From NCBI RefSeq assembly GCF_050947875.1, contig NC_134570.1, forward strand, positions 243,900,584 through 243,964,583: 64,000 nucleotides of DNA. The letters are read 5' to 3'. The stretch comes from Dermacentor variabilis. Lineage: Eukaryota > Arthropoda > Arachnida > Ixodida > Ixodidae. Of this stretch, positions 12,961-23,631 are shown piece after piece. The position numbers and the translations under genes are program-made. The first letter of the stretch is position 1, and each line of letters starts with the position of its first letter. The notes under the pieces are model-generated. The model searched no databases. It saw only the letters and a list, made by a program, of their open reading frames with translations, and was not told the DNA's origin.

Positions 12961-13297
12961 CCTGCGACGGTAGATAAAACAAGGATTCAGCGGGCTGCAT
13001 GCGATGCGCTCCGCCACTACTGCCAAAGTGAAGGGCACTGCCCCAGCTGTGGCCGTGGCCTGCATGTGGTAACAACAGCGCTTGCGTAGAATCTTTGAGG
13101 TGATGTGGCCGGCAGCAATGCGGCGCGGAATCAAAAGGTCAGACCGCCAGGTCCAGGAAAAGCACAGGGCAACGAAGTTTACGGCACCTTCGAAGCTTGC
13201 CGTTCGCAGCCTCCAATTCCGTGACAGGGGTATAGCCTGTGACAGTAGAGAAAAGGATTCAGCGGGCTGCATGCAATGCACTCAACTGCTGCTGCCA
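12961..13297. repeat. Pair of ~60-bp direct repeats, 275 bp apart
   Basis: 12961-13025 and 13236-13297 share AAGGATTCAGCGGGCTGCAT and flanking bases (CCTG.GAC.GTAGA before, ATGC.CTC and CTGCC after), with a few substitutions and a short gap. The sequence between them is not duplicated. It could be two members of a longer period satellite or the ends of a small element; I cannot tell which. Confidence 0.6.
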
Positions 13298-15673
13298 AAA
13301 AGTAATATAGTCAAAAAAAGTCAATTTGACCACAGGGCGAGAAGCATTATGTGCCAGAGACCGTGCGGCCAAGCATCTTGCTTGTTTACCATGACAGTGC
13401 CCAATCAGTTGGCCATGACAGATTCTGAAAGATATTCATGAAAGATCAACCAGCGTTCCACCTTGGAAGCATCAAAGATGTGTACACTGTCCATCCACGT
13501 TTGGCACCCGCGCCAAGTGGCTAGAGCGAAATGCAAAACCCGAAGATACAAAATGTTCATGCCCACGTAATCAAGCGTACCCTTTCAACTTGTACAATAC
13601 ATTTTATTGGATTTGAAACAATAGCGAAAGTTGAGTGCACATTTAAAGAATACTACATTGCGCAAATTCTAAAATGCCAATCTGTCATTTGAAACGGCCA
13701 GTGCCATTGTCCTACGGCCACTAGGAAAGAGTGCACCATATGTGGAACATGCTGCATGGAATATTGTGAAAGTTTATACATAGTAACCAGAGCTTACCAC
13801 TTTCATTACGTGAACGTTCGACATGACATAACAGTGTATGTATTACGCATACACCTTCCTTGAGGTGGTCAGATGCATGAAAAGCAGAGGCAGTGGCCTA
13901 ACATGTTACAGCAACTCAGACAAGCTCGTTAGTCGATTTTGGGCACTGCTGCAAAAACAAGGTCCCATTTCTTGATGGTTAGTGGCATTGGTGACAGTGT
14001 GTTCATAGGTAGCATGTGTTTCTAATAGCAATATGAGTGTTTTCATTAATTAGCCATGTTTATTTCTTTACGTCAAGTCACTGTACTAGATGAGCTCCTA
14101 AAGCAAAGTTTTCTTAGCGACTTGAACGTCATAACTGTCTCAATTAGCTGCTAGCACACGGTACAGGTGCACTATGACACCAAGTGAACGTGCACACTAA
14201 GTAAAGGTGTTGCTAAATTAAAGGTTGGTTTAAAGTATTTCCAGCACCAAGCTTGCTGCTTTAACCATTACGTCAAGAATGCATTCCCGAAAGAGGCAAA
14301 GGAAAACATCCTTGCAATGTTTCGTCATGCAAGCCAGCGCTTAATGACGTTCGGCATTGTAGTTATGTCAAATAGCTATGATGACAAAGAGTGAGTGCAT
14401 GATTCTTTCAGCTCACGATGAATAGAGACGATACGGGATTCAATTCCCGCTGAAATTCGCTATCACATGTCAGTTTAGTGTGGGTCTAAAGGCTAAACAC
14501 ATGGTGTGTTGCAATTCACGTCGCAGTTCACTCAGTGATAAAAATTATGCATGCTCTGCAATGTCCACATTGGTCACGGAGGGATTTTTTATCACAAATA
14601 TTCAGAGAGTGTTTTGACTCAATACACCATTTACCTTTGCAGGCTCACGAAAGCTTCTCGTACACCTATTCCCACAGTGTGAGATGCCTGCATAATTTTT
14701 CTCCCATAAATCCAATCAATGCACTACTCTTTCCTAGACCTCTTGTATCTTAGATGTTCCTTGATAGTGCCTGCCATGCCTTCAATGGCCAACATGACTA
14801 TTACCTCAAGGAAATGAAACTCCCTTGTCATATAGCTAGATTGCACTGCTATTGTTGTTTCTTTTGAGCTAACGAAAGAGAGAAATGACTATGAATTGTG
14901 CTTTCGTTGCATAGAGCGTGAACATACGCTATGCAACGTTGTTGCAGTTATTTGGCATTATGGCACATTTTATCTCTCGACACCTACTTCCTCTGATGAC
15001 CAGGATAGCAAGGTATTTGGAAGGATTTATAATTGTAAATTATGTTTTGTCCAATGCAGTGTCCTGACAAGTGTGACTTCCTGCAATAGAAAGTCATATT
15101 AACAGAACTGTTACTGTTCCTCGTAACTGCTCTGTCATGTACATGCTCAATCTGATCTGTAGGTCGAACTGGGTAATGAAGGCAATGTTCAATACATTTT
15201 ACAAAGGCCATTTGGAGGATACTTCAAACCTGTGTAGCTGCTATAATAAATAATAAGTGGAAGATCACATAAGCAGATCATGTAGTGTTCTATACAAATA
15301 GCAGTGGTATGTAACTGTAATGAAGTACATACAAAATGAAAGGGGAAGTGCTGTAAAGTTTGAGTGTCAAGCTCAGATGGGGTAGTGATGATGTAGTCAG
15401 CTTGCACACGACAGGGGTGACTGGAGATTGCAGAGAGCGCCCTTTACCCTGCATTTGGAACAAACAATTCCTGCCAATGGAAAACCACAGACGTAGTGAA
15501 CATTTGCAAGTATGTAGTTACAAGTTTGCATGTGAATGTCTATGGCAGCCGGGTAACCTCAAGAAAAGTTAAATACTTCAAAATTAGGGATATAGGTGCC
15601 CATAAGAGGCACTAAGGCTGCCATTTGAGGCATATATAAGAATCAAAGATTGTCCTTTAGGCTGCTCCCCCCG

Positions 15674-15739
15674 CCCCCAATACAGGCTCAAATAATAAGC
15701 TCTCCCCTACCCCCAATACAGGCTCAAATAATAAGCTCT
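15674..15739. repeat. 36-bp tandem duplication
   Basis: A 30-base core beginning CCCCCAATACAGGCTCAAAT occurs at 15674-15703 and again at 15710-15739 without change, separated by a C-rich linker. Likely slippage or unequal exchange at a C tract. Confidence 0.9.
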
Positions 15740-17153
15740 AATGCTGTGCATCTGAGGATAAAGTATGATTTCCTTCGGGACTCAACCCACTGAATCCCCC
15801 TTTATTGTGAAATTCAGATTGTTTTCACAATAAAATGGCTTGAGGCAGGTTGCATAGATGAACAGCCAGCAATTAGCCCACTCAGTTGCTCATAAGTTAG
15901 TAATGTATGATAACGACATCACTTACATGAAATGGCATATTTAAAGGTCTCAGTCTCTGGTAATCTCGCAATGTTAGCAGAGTGATGAGAAGAAGGCTTG
16001 GTTGGGGAAGTAAACAATGTGGCTATCAAGCTTTAAGAATTGGAGATTAAATATCTCAAGAAACGTGACGCACGCTTTTTTGTTAGGCAGTCTGTAAGTA
16101 GCAAAGCAGCTGTATATAGTTCCTCTTTCTGTTATTTCAACGACGTCGATTTGTGTAGAGTGACAGGAAATTCTAAGGCATGTGTGTTAGCTCATCAACT
16201 TAACAAATTTTTAAGAAAGTGTTAGGCAAAAATGTTTGCCAGTGCACTAATTGCAGCTGCTACATTACAGCGCAAACTTCCATGAACAACCTTACAACCT
16301 CAACACATAGAAATTGTGCTCATTGTTGGAATCCGTCAGCCAAAAAAAAAATATATGGAGGAAGTTCTTGAAATGCCACAGCATCTCGGAAAGAAAGTTG
16401 AGATAGTTTAGCGCCAAGCATGTGATAGTGTGCATCAGGTGACCCTTCAGAAACAATAAAAACTTGCCAGGCGTGACAGGTCACATGATTTGCCTTGAGG
16501 GACACAAGAAAACGTGGAAGCAAACAAACATGCTGAGGCACTATCAGCTCCATAAGGTTATCTCAACATATAAGCAAACGCATCATAAACGCGCATTCAC
16601 GCTGCGACGTTTTATTCACACATTCATCAGCTCACTCCCAGGTCTGTTCCTCCTTGGTGCAAATGACACTTGGGAGAACTTACTGAAAGCTCATACTCGT
16701 CTGCTCTGATGCTCTGAGCAGCATGAACCCACTTGTGATAACAATATCCGGCCATACTTACTGATACAAGTTTAAAAACACAGTTATTTCCATTCGCCCA
16801 TAATTATGGTAGCAATAATTTCCACTAGCTTGCAACCACATACACTGCCACAAACACTGGAGTTTACAATGTGCTCATAGGCACACTGCCTTTCACTCAC
16901 ACTTATCTTCAATCATGCATCTTGCCATTACTTGCTCTTTGCACTTCTTGCAGGCCACGGTGGTGCAGTTGGTTCTACAGTGTATGTTTAGAGGGGATAA
17001 CTGAGGTGTGATAATGGAAGATATGTGTCTTTCATTGAAACCATCAGTGTGCTTTAATGAAAATGCATGTGTTACTCCATCTGGATGACGTGGACATTGT
17101 TACCTGGTAGGCAATGAAGCAATGATGTGCAGCAACAGTCTGTGATGGTACCC

Positions 17154-17163
17154 ATATATATAT

Positions 17164-17194
<31 letters not shown>
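17154..17194. repeat. (TA)(TG)n compound microsatellite
   Basis: A short TA run passes into about fourteen TG dinucleotides. No coding meaning. Confidence 0.95.
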
Positions 17195-17478
17195 AAATTC
17201 CTGTAAGAGGATCTGCTGTAATAAGAACAAATGTCATGCATCTGTCGTAATGTCAAATAGTTTTCATATGTAAGGCTAGTAAGGTACAGGGGCGCAGTTC
17301 TTCCATAAATCACGTGATGAAAAGTGTTTCCCAGCAGACATTGTATGTTGTTGCTTTTTCACAATAACTACACAATTAATGCCGCTACATTAAAATGCAT
17401 AATTGTGTCTATCATCACGAACACCCTAAAGGCCATGAATGTGAGCTAGTTGGTACAAATTCATGGGTGAAAAACAGT

Positions 17479-17545
17479 GTAAATACGGACAAGGGAAGAA
17501 CACAAGACCACACACGTCCTGTGTTCCTCCTTTGTCCGTGTTTAC
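17479..17545. repeat. Imperfect inverted repeat, 29-bp arms, 9-bp loop
   Basis: The left arm 17479-17507 and right arm 17517-17545 are reverse complements at about 25 of 29 positions, around the loop CCACACACG. The arms contain GGACAA and AACACA on the left and TGTGTT and TTGTCC on the right. It could be a foldback terminal of a larger element or a small hairpin repeat. There are no flanking direct repeats that I can defend. Confidence 0.75.
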
Positions 17546-18096
17546 TTTGCGTTTTCTTCGCACACGGACCACGACGGAATTCAGGTCCAAGCAACAAATT
17601 AGAAGCCAAATAATGCATACAACTGCCACAACAAGAGTCACCCTAACAGAAAACTTACTGTGAAATGCGAAGCTGAATTCAGCAGTTAACAAATAACATT
17701 GTGCTGCTATTACCGGCCAATGAAAGTATGAGGCCGACAGGGAGTATGCGCACAGTCAGTCTCGCACTCACTGGGGATTTCACTGCAATTCACACAATCT
17801 TGTTAATCCACAGTTGCTTATATTCCTACTGACGTGTGAAACGTAGGTAGATGTGGATGAATGGGTGCAGTTAAGCAAGTGCAATAACTTTTGCAGTATC
17901 TACACATTCCCAACACCTTGAGAAAATACACAGGTTACACAGAGTAAGCACATAGGTTTATAATCATTTCTAATAGCAGAGATTAAAAGCTATGCGAAAT
18001 CCTGCAACATTACTTCAACTACACTGTACTGATTCTACAAATAGCTGCACAAAATGGAATTAAAAATTAAATAGAAGTCACTCACTGCTTATCTAC
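17546..18096. other. No gene recognised
   Basis: AT-rich spacer before the Harbinger locus. No motif seen. Confidence 0.5.
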
Positions 18097-18185
18097 CTGC
18101 CTTACTGAAGTCTCCCCGAGCTTGGCGCGCATACATGTAAGGTCCTGGAAGGTGGTCTCCAGAGAACGTGTGAAGGTACGTGGTT
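18097..18185 (-). other. Possible small exon (89 nt), unrecognised
   Basis: On minus, a good acceptor (TCGTTTGCTTGCAG) precedes 89 bases that stay open in two frames and end at GGCAG followed by GTAGATAAG, a fair donor. One frame reads TYLHTFSGDHLPGPYMYARQ and so on, with both introns then in the same phase. It may be an internal exon of a host gene or an exon of the Harbinger element. The length and signals fit an exon, but a chance combination cannot be excluded. Confidence 0.25.
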
Positions 18186-18511
18186 CTGCAAGCAAACGAT
18201 ACAGCATTTGTGTCAAATGGCGCAACTTGCAGACAAAAATTCACAGAGAAAAAGAGTATAATAAAGTTTAATTTGGCATTTTAAAATCACATATTGGCAT
18301 TGCTCATAGGTGGACATTTATTTAAACAAGTAAACAGTGCCTGCGTTAGCACTGCAGCACCAATATTAACTAGAAAAAGACATGATAACATAGTGGCACC
18401 TTTTTCAAAGAAAATGAGTGCGAATAATGCACTTGCGTTACAGTATCTTTCTCTTTATCAATCAGGCCAAAAGCGTGCCTATTATTAACAGTACCAAGCC
18501 ATACTCCGTCT

Positions 18512-19451
18512 TTGTGCATGTCACCACATATGAAAGAAGGCACTCGGGCTCTTCTATGTTCACAAACTGATAGGAGCGCAGTTCAAGGCCGTCCACAAAT
18601 ATCTGCAGAAAAAACAAGCCTCATAGCATTGGTGTACATCGGGTCACAAATGTCGATGTACGCCATAGGCGTCAAGTTCGATGTTACTGAATCATCCGTG
18701 CACGCTTGCGTGACACGGGTCATTTATTTCCTGCACGCTATTAGCTGTGAAGTAATATGCTGGCCCAGTATCGTGGAAGTGAACCGCATCAAAGCCGGTT
18801 TCCTCGCCAAGAGCGGTGGTAAGGGCCCGAAGAACGCCATCGGCTGCATGGACGGGTCGCATATCCAGATCCTAACCCCCAGCGAATCGCACAGTCTTAT
18901 TTTAATCGAAAGAAGTGGCCGTCCATCATCCTCCAAAGAATATGTGACAGGAGCAAGTTCCTGAATGTTTTCATCGGCTTTCCGCGATCGGTGCACGACG
19001 CCGGGTAATTAAGGGAAAGCCGTTTTTCGAACGTGCAGCCTCGGAATGTGGCGAGAACTACATTCTTGGGGACAGTGCGTACCCCTTGATGCCTTGGTTA
19101 ATGACACCTTTCAGGGACAATGAGGGCTCTTTTCCATCATGGAAAAGAAACTTCAATAGACGACACTGTCAACAAAGAGTGTCAATTGAGAACACTTTTG
19201 GGATGCTTAAGCAGCGCTTCAGGAGATTGTACAATGTGGACGCCAAAAGTGTTGTGCAAAGCTGCTATATTGTCATGGCCGCATGTGTGTTACACAACCT
19301 ATGCAACGACGAGAGAGGCTTCCTCCTGGAGATGACATCAGTGCCACAGGAAGAAGATGTGGGCAATGACGACTCTGAAGGGGACTTCGACTGCAGCCTG
19401 CCTGACTACAGCCGGTCTCTCCGAGAGTTTATTGCCAAAGAGCAGTGCTAG
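18512..19451 (+). pseudogene. PIF/Harbinger transposase (HARBI1-like), frameshifted
   Basis: The frame at 18512-18895 reads through GVKFDVTESSVHACVTRVIY (helix-turn-helix) to GCMDGSHIQI, which holds the first catalytic aspartate. At about 18891-18899 the frame shifts and YFNRKKWPSIILQRICDR continues in another frame as far as the PRSVHDA motif. A second shift and a TAA near 19005-19012 follow. The last part, from about 19015 to the TAG at 19449, has LGDSAYPLMPWLMTPF (second aspartate) and SIENTFGMLKQRFRRL (the glutamate). All three catalytic residues remain, but the protein is broken twice, and the extreme N-terminal part is missing or in an upstream exon. The Myb/SANT gene converges on it from the minus strand with a 120-bp gap. 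Confidence 0.85.
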
Positions 19452-19570
19452 CCTGATATCTCAAGCTCTGCGATGGATCGTGATAGTAGTGTTTTTCTTA
19501 ATATAGTGCCCCATATATGAGCAATGTCTTTGCAATGAAAGTGGAGCATGTAGTGCTGTTGAAACACAAC

Positions 19571-19576
19571 TTTATT
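19571..19576 (-). promoter_or_regulatory. Poly(A) signal overlapping the stop codon
   Basis: On minus the gene ends CAACAATAAAG: the TAA stop lies inside a canonical AATAAA. This would place cleavage within about 30 bases of the stop and give almost no 3' untranslated region, unless another signal is used. Confidence 0.5.
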
Positions 19577-21156
19577 GTTGACTAGATGTACTTTGCTGCT
19601 TAGCAAATGAATCTGCTAGGCGGTCAAACCGAGCCATACGTTCTTCATGCCGCTTGGCCTTGGCCTCTTCCCATTTCTTGCGAGCTTCAAATTGCTCTGC
19701 TCTCGCCTCCTCTTGCTTTTTTTTTTTTGGCTCACCAATTTTTTCTATAGCTTCCAAGAGGGGAGTAAGCTTAGAACGGCTTTGCCGCTTCCTCTTGGGT
19801 GCTCTGCCACCCTCTGTTGGCGCTGGTAGGTCCTCAGGCCGTTCATCTGTCGTGCTTCCCCTGTTTAAAATGTACACAAGTAGATGCCACATCACTTCCA
19901 CCGTTTTGCGTTAACTATATGTAAATATCTCACCCTGAGTTTCCACTTGATAGTGTTGTTGCTCCGGGCTCCAACAGCAATGTGGGGTTCACGCTGTGCT
20001 GTTTCTCGAGTATGTCAGCCAGCTCTCTGTGTGATGCACAAATTATTAAAACAGTGAACAGGCCAAGAGACAATTGCAACTTACTGCTCGTGTTCACAGC
20101 TCACACGGTGGTGCCCAGAAGAACTGTTCTCTTTTTTTGATTTTTTGTAGGAACGGTCCAACGATTTCCATTTATTTTGTACTTGAGTGGCAGTGAGGTT
20201 GCAGCTGAACTCCTCGTTCACAAGTTCCGCAAGTTTTAGCCACAAAAGCTTTCTCGTTCTAAACACAAAGAAAAAGCATAGTTTAGAGCAAAACACATGC
20301 TTAAGCTTTCTCGCAGTGGCACTCGCCATGACTTGCATCCAAGGCTGCACAGTATTTTAGTATTTTTATACGTGGAGTTTGCTGCTACCAGGTATTCTAT
20401 AATCAGAATATTTGCATTTCAGCTGTCACATACTGCAAGCACTCAGAGTGGGATGAAAGTATACTAAGCTGTAGGGAACAAATACCGCAGGGTAATGGAA
20501 AACACTGCAGCAACATTGACACTAGAAATTCGAGAAACTATGGCCAGTGCCACTGTACACTACATAAGTACATTTCTCTCTTGGACAAGCTGTTATTTTG
20601 AACATGAACGATATCGTACCTTAAGGCTCTACTTCTTCCAACTAAGTCCTTCATCTCCGAGTATTTGGAGACAAAGAACTTTGTTTTGCGACTACTCCAG
20701 AGTTCTAAGTCTTCAGCGGATGCTGCAGAAAGAGTGGCTAGCGGGTGCCTATCGTCACTGTCGGCGGCGAAAGCGGGCGTCGTAGGCTGCGCTGGAGTGG
20801 GAAAGTCCTTATCGTTGGCCGCGAACCGCAAAGTGACACATTGCCCGTCTGCAAAGGCAAAGACCCACATTTGAAATATCTAAGCAGCGCATCACGACAT
20901 CCCAGAATTACAAGTGGTACCTGAAACAAGCGACAATCGCAGTCTACCACTAATAAGACTCCATCTGACAGCTAACCACGTGTTTCTCGCCACCATGCAG
21001 CTAGCTTCACTTACCTGATGCCTGGTATACATAACCATCCGAGGCCTCCATGGCTGAACCATCCTGGTTGCGAAGCAGATTAACTTCCTTCTCGACACCC
21101 TGGAGAACGAGCTTCAGCGTCGTCTGCTCACGGTTGGGTGGGATGTAGCACGCCAT
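19572..21156 (-). CDS. Myb/SANT-like protein, five exons, intact (Harbinger partner or domesticated)
   Basis: Exons on minus, 5' to 3': 21156-21015, 20848-20620, 20258-20085, 20026-19934, 19860-19572. All four introns are GT...AG (donors GTAAGT, GTACGA, GTAAGT, GTGAGA; acceptors end TTTGCAG, TGTTTAG, ACACAG, AACAG). The joined length of 927 nt gives 308 codons plus TAA without a stop. Residues about 1-47 (MACYIPPNREQ...) are unrecognised. The SANT-like trihelix domain spans the exon 2/3 joint: TKFFVSKYSEM, RKLLWLKLAELVNEEF, then QVQNKWKSLDRSYKK. The C-terminal third is a charged coiled coil (KKKKQEEARAEQFEARKKWE) behind a KRKRQSRSK basic patch that may be a nuclear signal. Animal Harbinger elements carry such a Myb-like gene, whose product helps the transposase enter the nucleus and bind DNA; the role here is inferred. 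No frame damage is seen, unlike the adjacent transposase. Confidence 0.8.
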
Positions 21157-22039
21157 GCCTGCACTTTCTCGGCACCTCTCCTCGGGCTGGTGCACGGCGG
21201 CCGAGAACCTGTGCAGAACTAGGCCTGCACCTTGACAAAACGAGGAAAAAAGTGCAGAGGGCGCGCGCAGCACCGGAAAAACGAGGACGACAGTGCTGCA
21301 CCCTCTGAACTGGTGCAGCCGGTGCTGCCAAATCTAAGAGACCAGATGTTACGTGGCCCCAAACGACACAAGCCCACGGAACGCGACAAAGGACTAGCAA
21401 TCGTTGCAGCTATGTCTGGAAGTAAAGTGAAGTGAAACCTAGCAAGCGGCTTCAAAAACGCGTCGCCGCTGAGATACAAGAGAACCTTTTGCTGCAAGCT
21501 GAATGTATGTGCACTTTTTTTTAAGCGCGCCTAGACTTGCTACTTCGACTATGCTGCTATCACATACGCATACCTTTCCGGGACGTTTGCGTTGCAATGC
21601 TTCCACACCTTGCGTTGTTGACTTGCTGCGGATTTCGCCGGAACGCAGGGCGCGCGAAATAGCGTGTGACGAAACAGTAGGCATTTCCATCTGCCTCACC
21701 GAAATAATTATTGGACGTAGTTGCGACATGGAACAGCACGTAGTATCTGGTCAACACTCAATACGTGTCCGCCGTACGCGTAGTCTAGTGAGGCAATGAT
21801 TCGCAGAAAGAATCACCTGTAGCACAACATTACGGGTCTCATATGCCACACGCACCACGACACACAACACGCCAGCGCGCAGTAAATGGAAGCCACGTGA
21901 ATGCAACAATACGAGGCCTCGCACACACTCAAGTTCAACAAATGGCCACAGAGGGCGAAAAAATCGACCGCGCGCTGCTGCTAACAAAGCCAGCATACTA
22001 GAATCACTTCGGGATGCTTACGTTAGTTTGAACACTTTC
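21157..22039. other. Upstream region of the Myb/SANT gene; no other gene seen
   Basis: This interval should hold the promoter and 5' leader of the minus-strand Myb/SANT gene. The first ATG (21156) follows GAAAGTGCAGGC. Short overlapping frames occur on both strands but none has a domain. I could not find a matching inverted terminal repeat that would define the Harbinger borders. Confidence 0.4.
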
Positions 22040-22442
22040 CGCTAGAGGCGCCGTATTAAGCGCCATGTCGTAAGCTGTTCGTACGGACGCTCCTGTGGTC
22101 GAGGCTTCAGCGACTTTGTTCGTAGCTAAGTACTTTTTTATCTTTATTAGCTAGTGTTTTGAAGTGTTTTTTGTTGCATGGAGTAGAGGCGCAAATTTTG
22201 AATTCTTGGTAAGAGTAGCAAACGTACCGGCTTTGTCTAGGCCTGGCGGCTCCCCCGTTAGGCCTAGTTGGTAGGAGGGACCTATTGATAGGCTTAGTTA
22301 ATTCTTTCAGCTAGCTCCTCGGATTCTTACATGGGGTAGGGAGTGATAATTCTTTATTTTAGTTTGGGATAGCGGTCGAGGTCGGCTTTGCTTGAGTGAT
22401 TTGGCGAACTTCCTCGTTGGGCCTAGGGACGTAGGCCTAGCG

Positions 22443-23629
22443 ATGAAATCGAAGAACGTGAAGGCAGCGGGGGACGGGGAGCAAGTGCAGTGCGACGAGT
22501 GCCTGCGATGGTGCTTCCTCGACGAAACTAAGTTCCAGAATTTAGCAGACGCGGAGGGGTCTAGCTTCACGTGCAGGTCGTGCGAGGGCGTCAGGAAAGC
22601 CGTCCAAAAACTGGAAGGGAATTGGGCGGCTAAGTTCGACGAGCTTAAGGCAGACCTGAGGGAGGAACAGGAGAAGCGGGTAGCACTGCAGGCGAAAGTT
22701 GACAATTTCGTCAAGGTGGAGCAGCCCAGGCCGCGCAGTGAGTAAGGACCGTGGCCGAGCTTGAGGAAGAAAAAGAAAGGAGCGCAGAACTGGAAAGGCG
22801 GCTCGACGCGCTGGAGACGCGGGCAGCGGAGAAGGTCGGGTCAGGACAACAAAGTGCTGGCAAAAGCTCAGAAAGTAGGGTCGAACCTACAGGCGAAGTG
22901 GGAGGCAGGGAGCCAGAGCAAGCCGTCCTCAGCTCGCCGCCGGTGAAACGGCGTAGTTATAGTGAAGCTGCACAACGCGCCGCGAGTGAGGCGACGCTGC
23001 AGCCACAGGGGCGCCAGCGGCCGCAAAGGGAAGGGCAGCGGACACAGGCTGCAGTCGAACGGTTTGCACGTGGAAGGGTCCTGGTGATAGGGGACTCCAA
23101 TGTGGGGAGGGCCGAACAGGGCGTGATGGCGAGAGTGAAGGTGGACGGGCGAGTACAGGTGGAGGCGCAAGCGGGCAAGGGCATGGCGGAAGCAATGACC
23201 AAGGCGCGGGAAGTAGTTGGGGTCAGCACGGAGAGCGACAGCTTGGTCATTATGCATTCTGGGCTCAATGACGTGCTTAAGGGGAGAAGCCGGGACCTTG
23301 AGAGGCACATTGAGACTGGGCTGAGTAAGCTTAGAGAGGCCTCCGGGAGGGTGCATGTGACCATATGCACTATCCCAGAGGTGCAGGGCCAGGCTTACCA
23401 GGTAGAAAGGAGGGCGGTTGAGGCCAATCGGGTCATTAGGAGTCTGAGCGGACGACTCGGGTACAGCGTGATGGAGGTCAACAGGGACGTGTACGGAACC
23501 GGCTTCCGGCCTTTTGTGCAGGATGGCATTCACTACAGTGGTGCCACTGGCAAAAGTATAGGGGGCAGGATGGGTCGCCAGGCAACAGCTTTTTTAGGGG
23601 GACCCATAGCCCTTAAAGAAGCAGTGTAG
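22443..23629 (+). pseudogene. LINE ORF1: PHD finger, coiled coil, SGNH esterase
   Basis: The likely start is the ATG at 22443. CDECLRWCFLDETKF and FTCRSC form a PHD-type zinc module at about residues 15-45. A long charged coiled coil follows (ELKADLREEQEKR; AELEEEKERSAELERRLDAL). The esterase domain runs from about 23070 to 23560, with block I VLVIGDSNVGR, block III MHSGLNDV and block V DGIHYSG, i.e. the nucleophile Ser, Gly-Leu-Asn-Asp and Asp-x-x-His of SGNH hydrolases. One frameshift near 22740-22750 (a TAA at 22743 in the first frame) separates the PHD part from the rest; otherwise the frame is open to the TAG at 23627. The esterase is thought to act in retrotransposon particle or membrane handling, but its real role is unknown. 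Confidence 0.82.
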
Positions 23630-23631
23630 GC

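Larger units (their letters stand above)
13298..17478. other. No gene recognised in 4.2 kb
   Basis: Apart from a 36-bp tandem duplication (15674-15739) and a TG microsatellite (17154-17194) I see no structure. Open frames are short, with no domain motif. Isolated small exons cannot be excluded. Confidence 0.5.

Noticed and set aside
22868..23533. 221-codon minus-strand frame
   Set aside because: Antisense shadow of the LINE ORF1 esterase domain, a result of its GC-rich codons.
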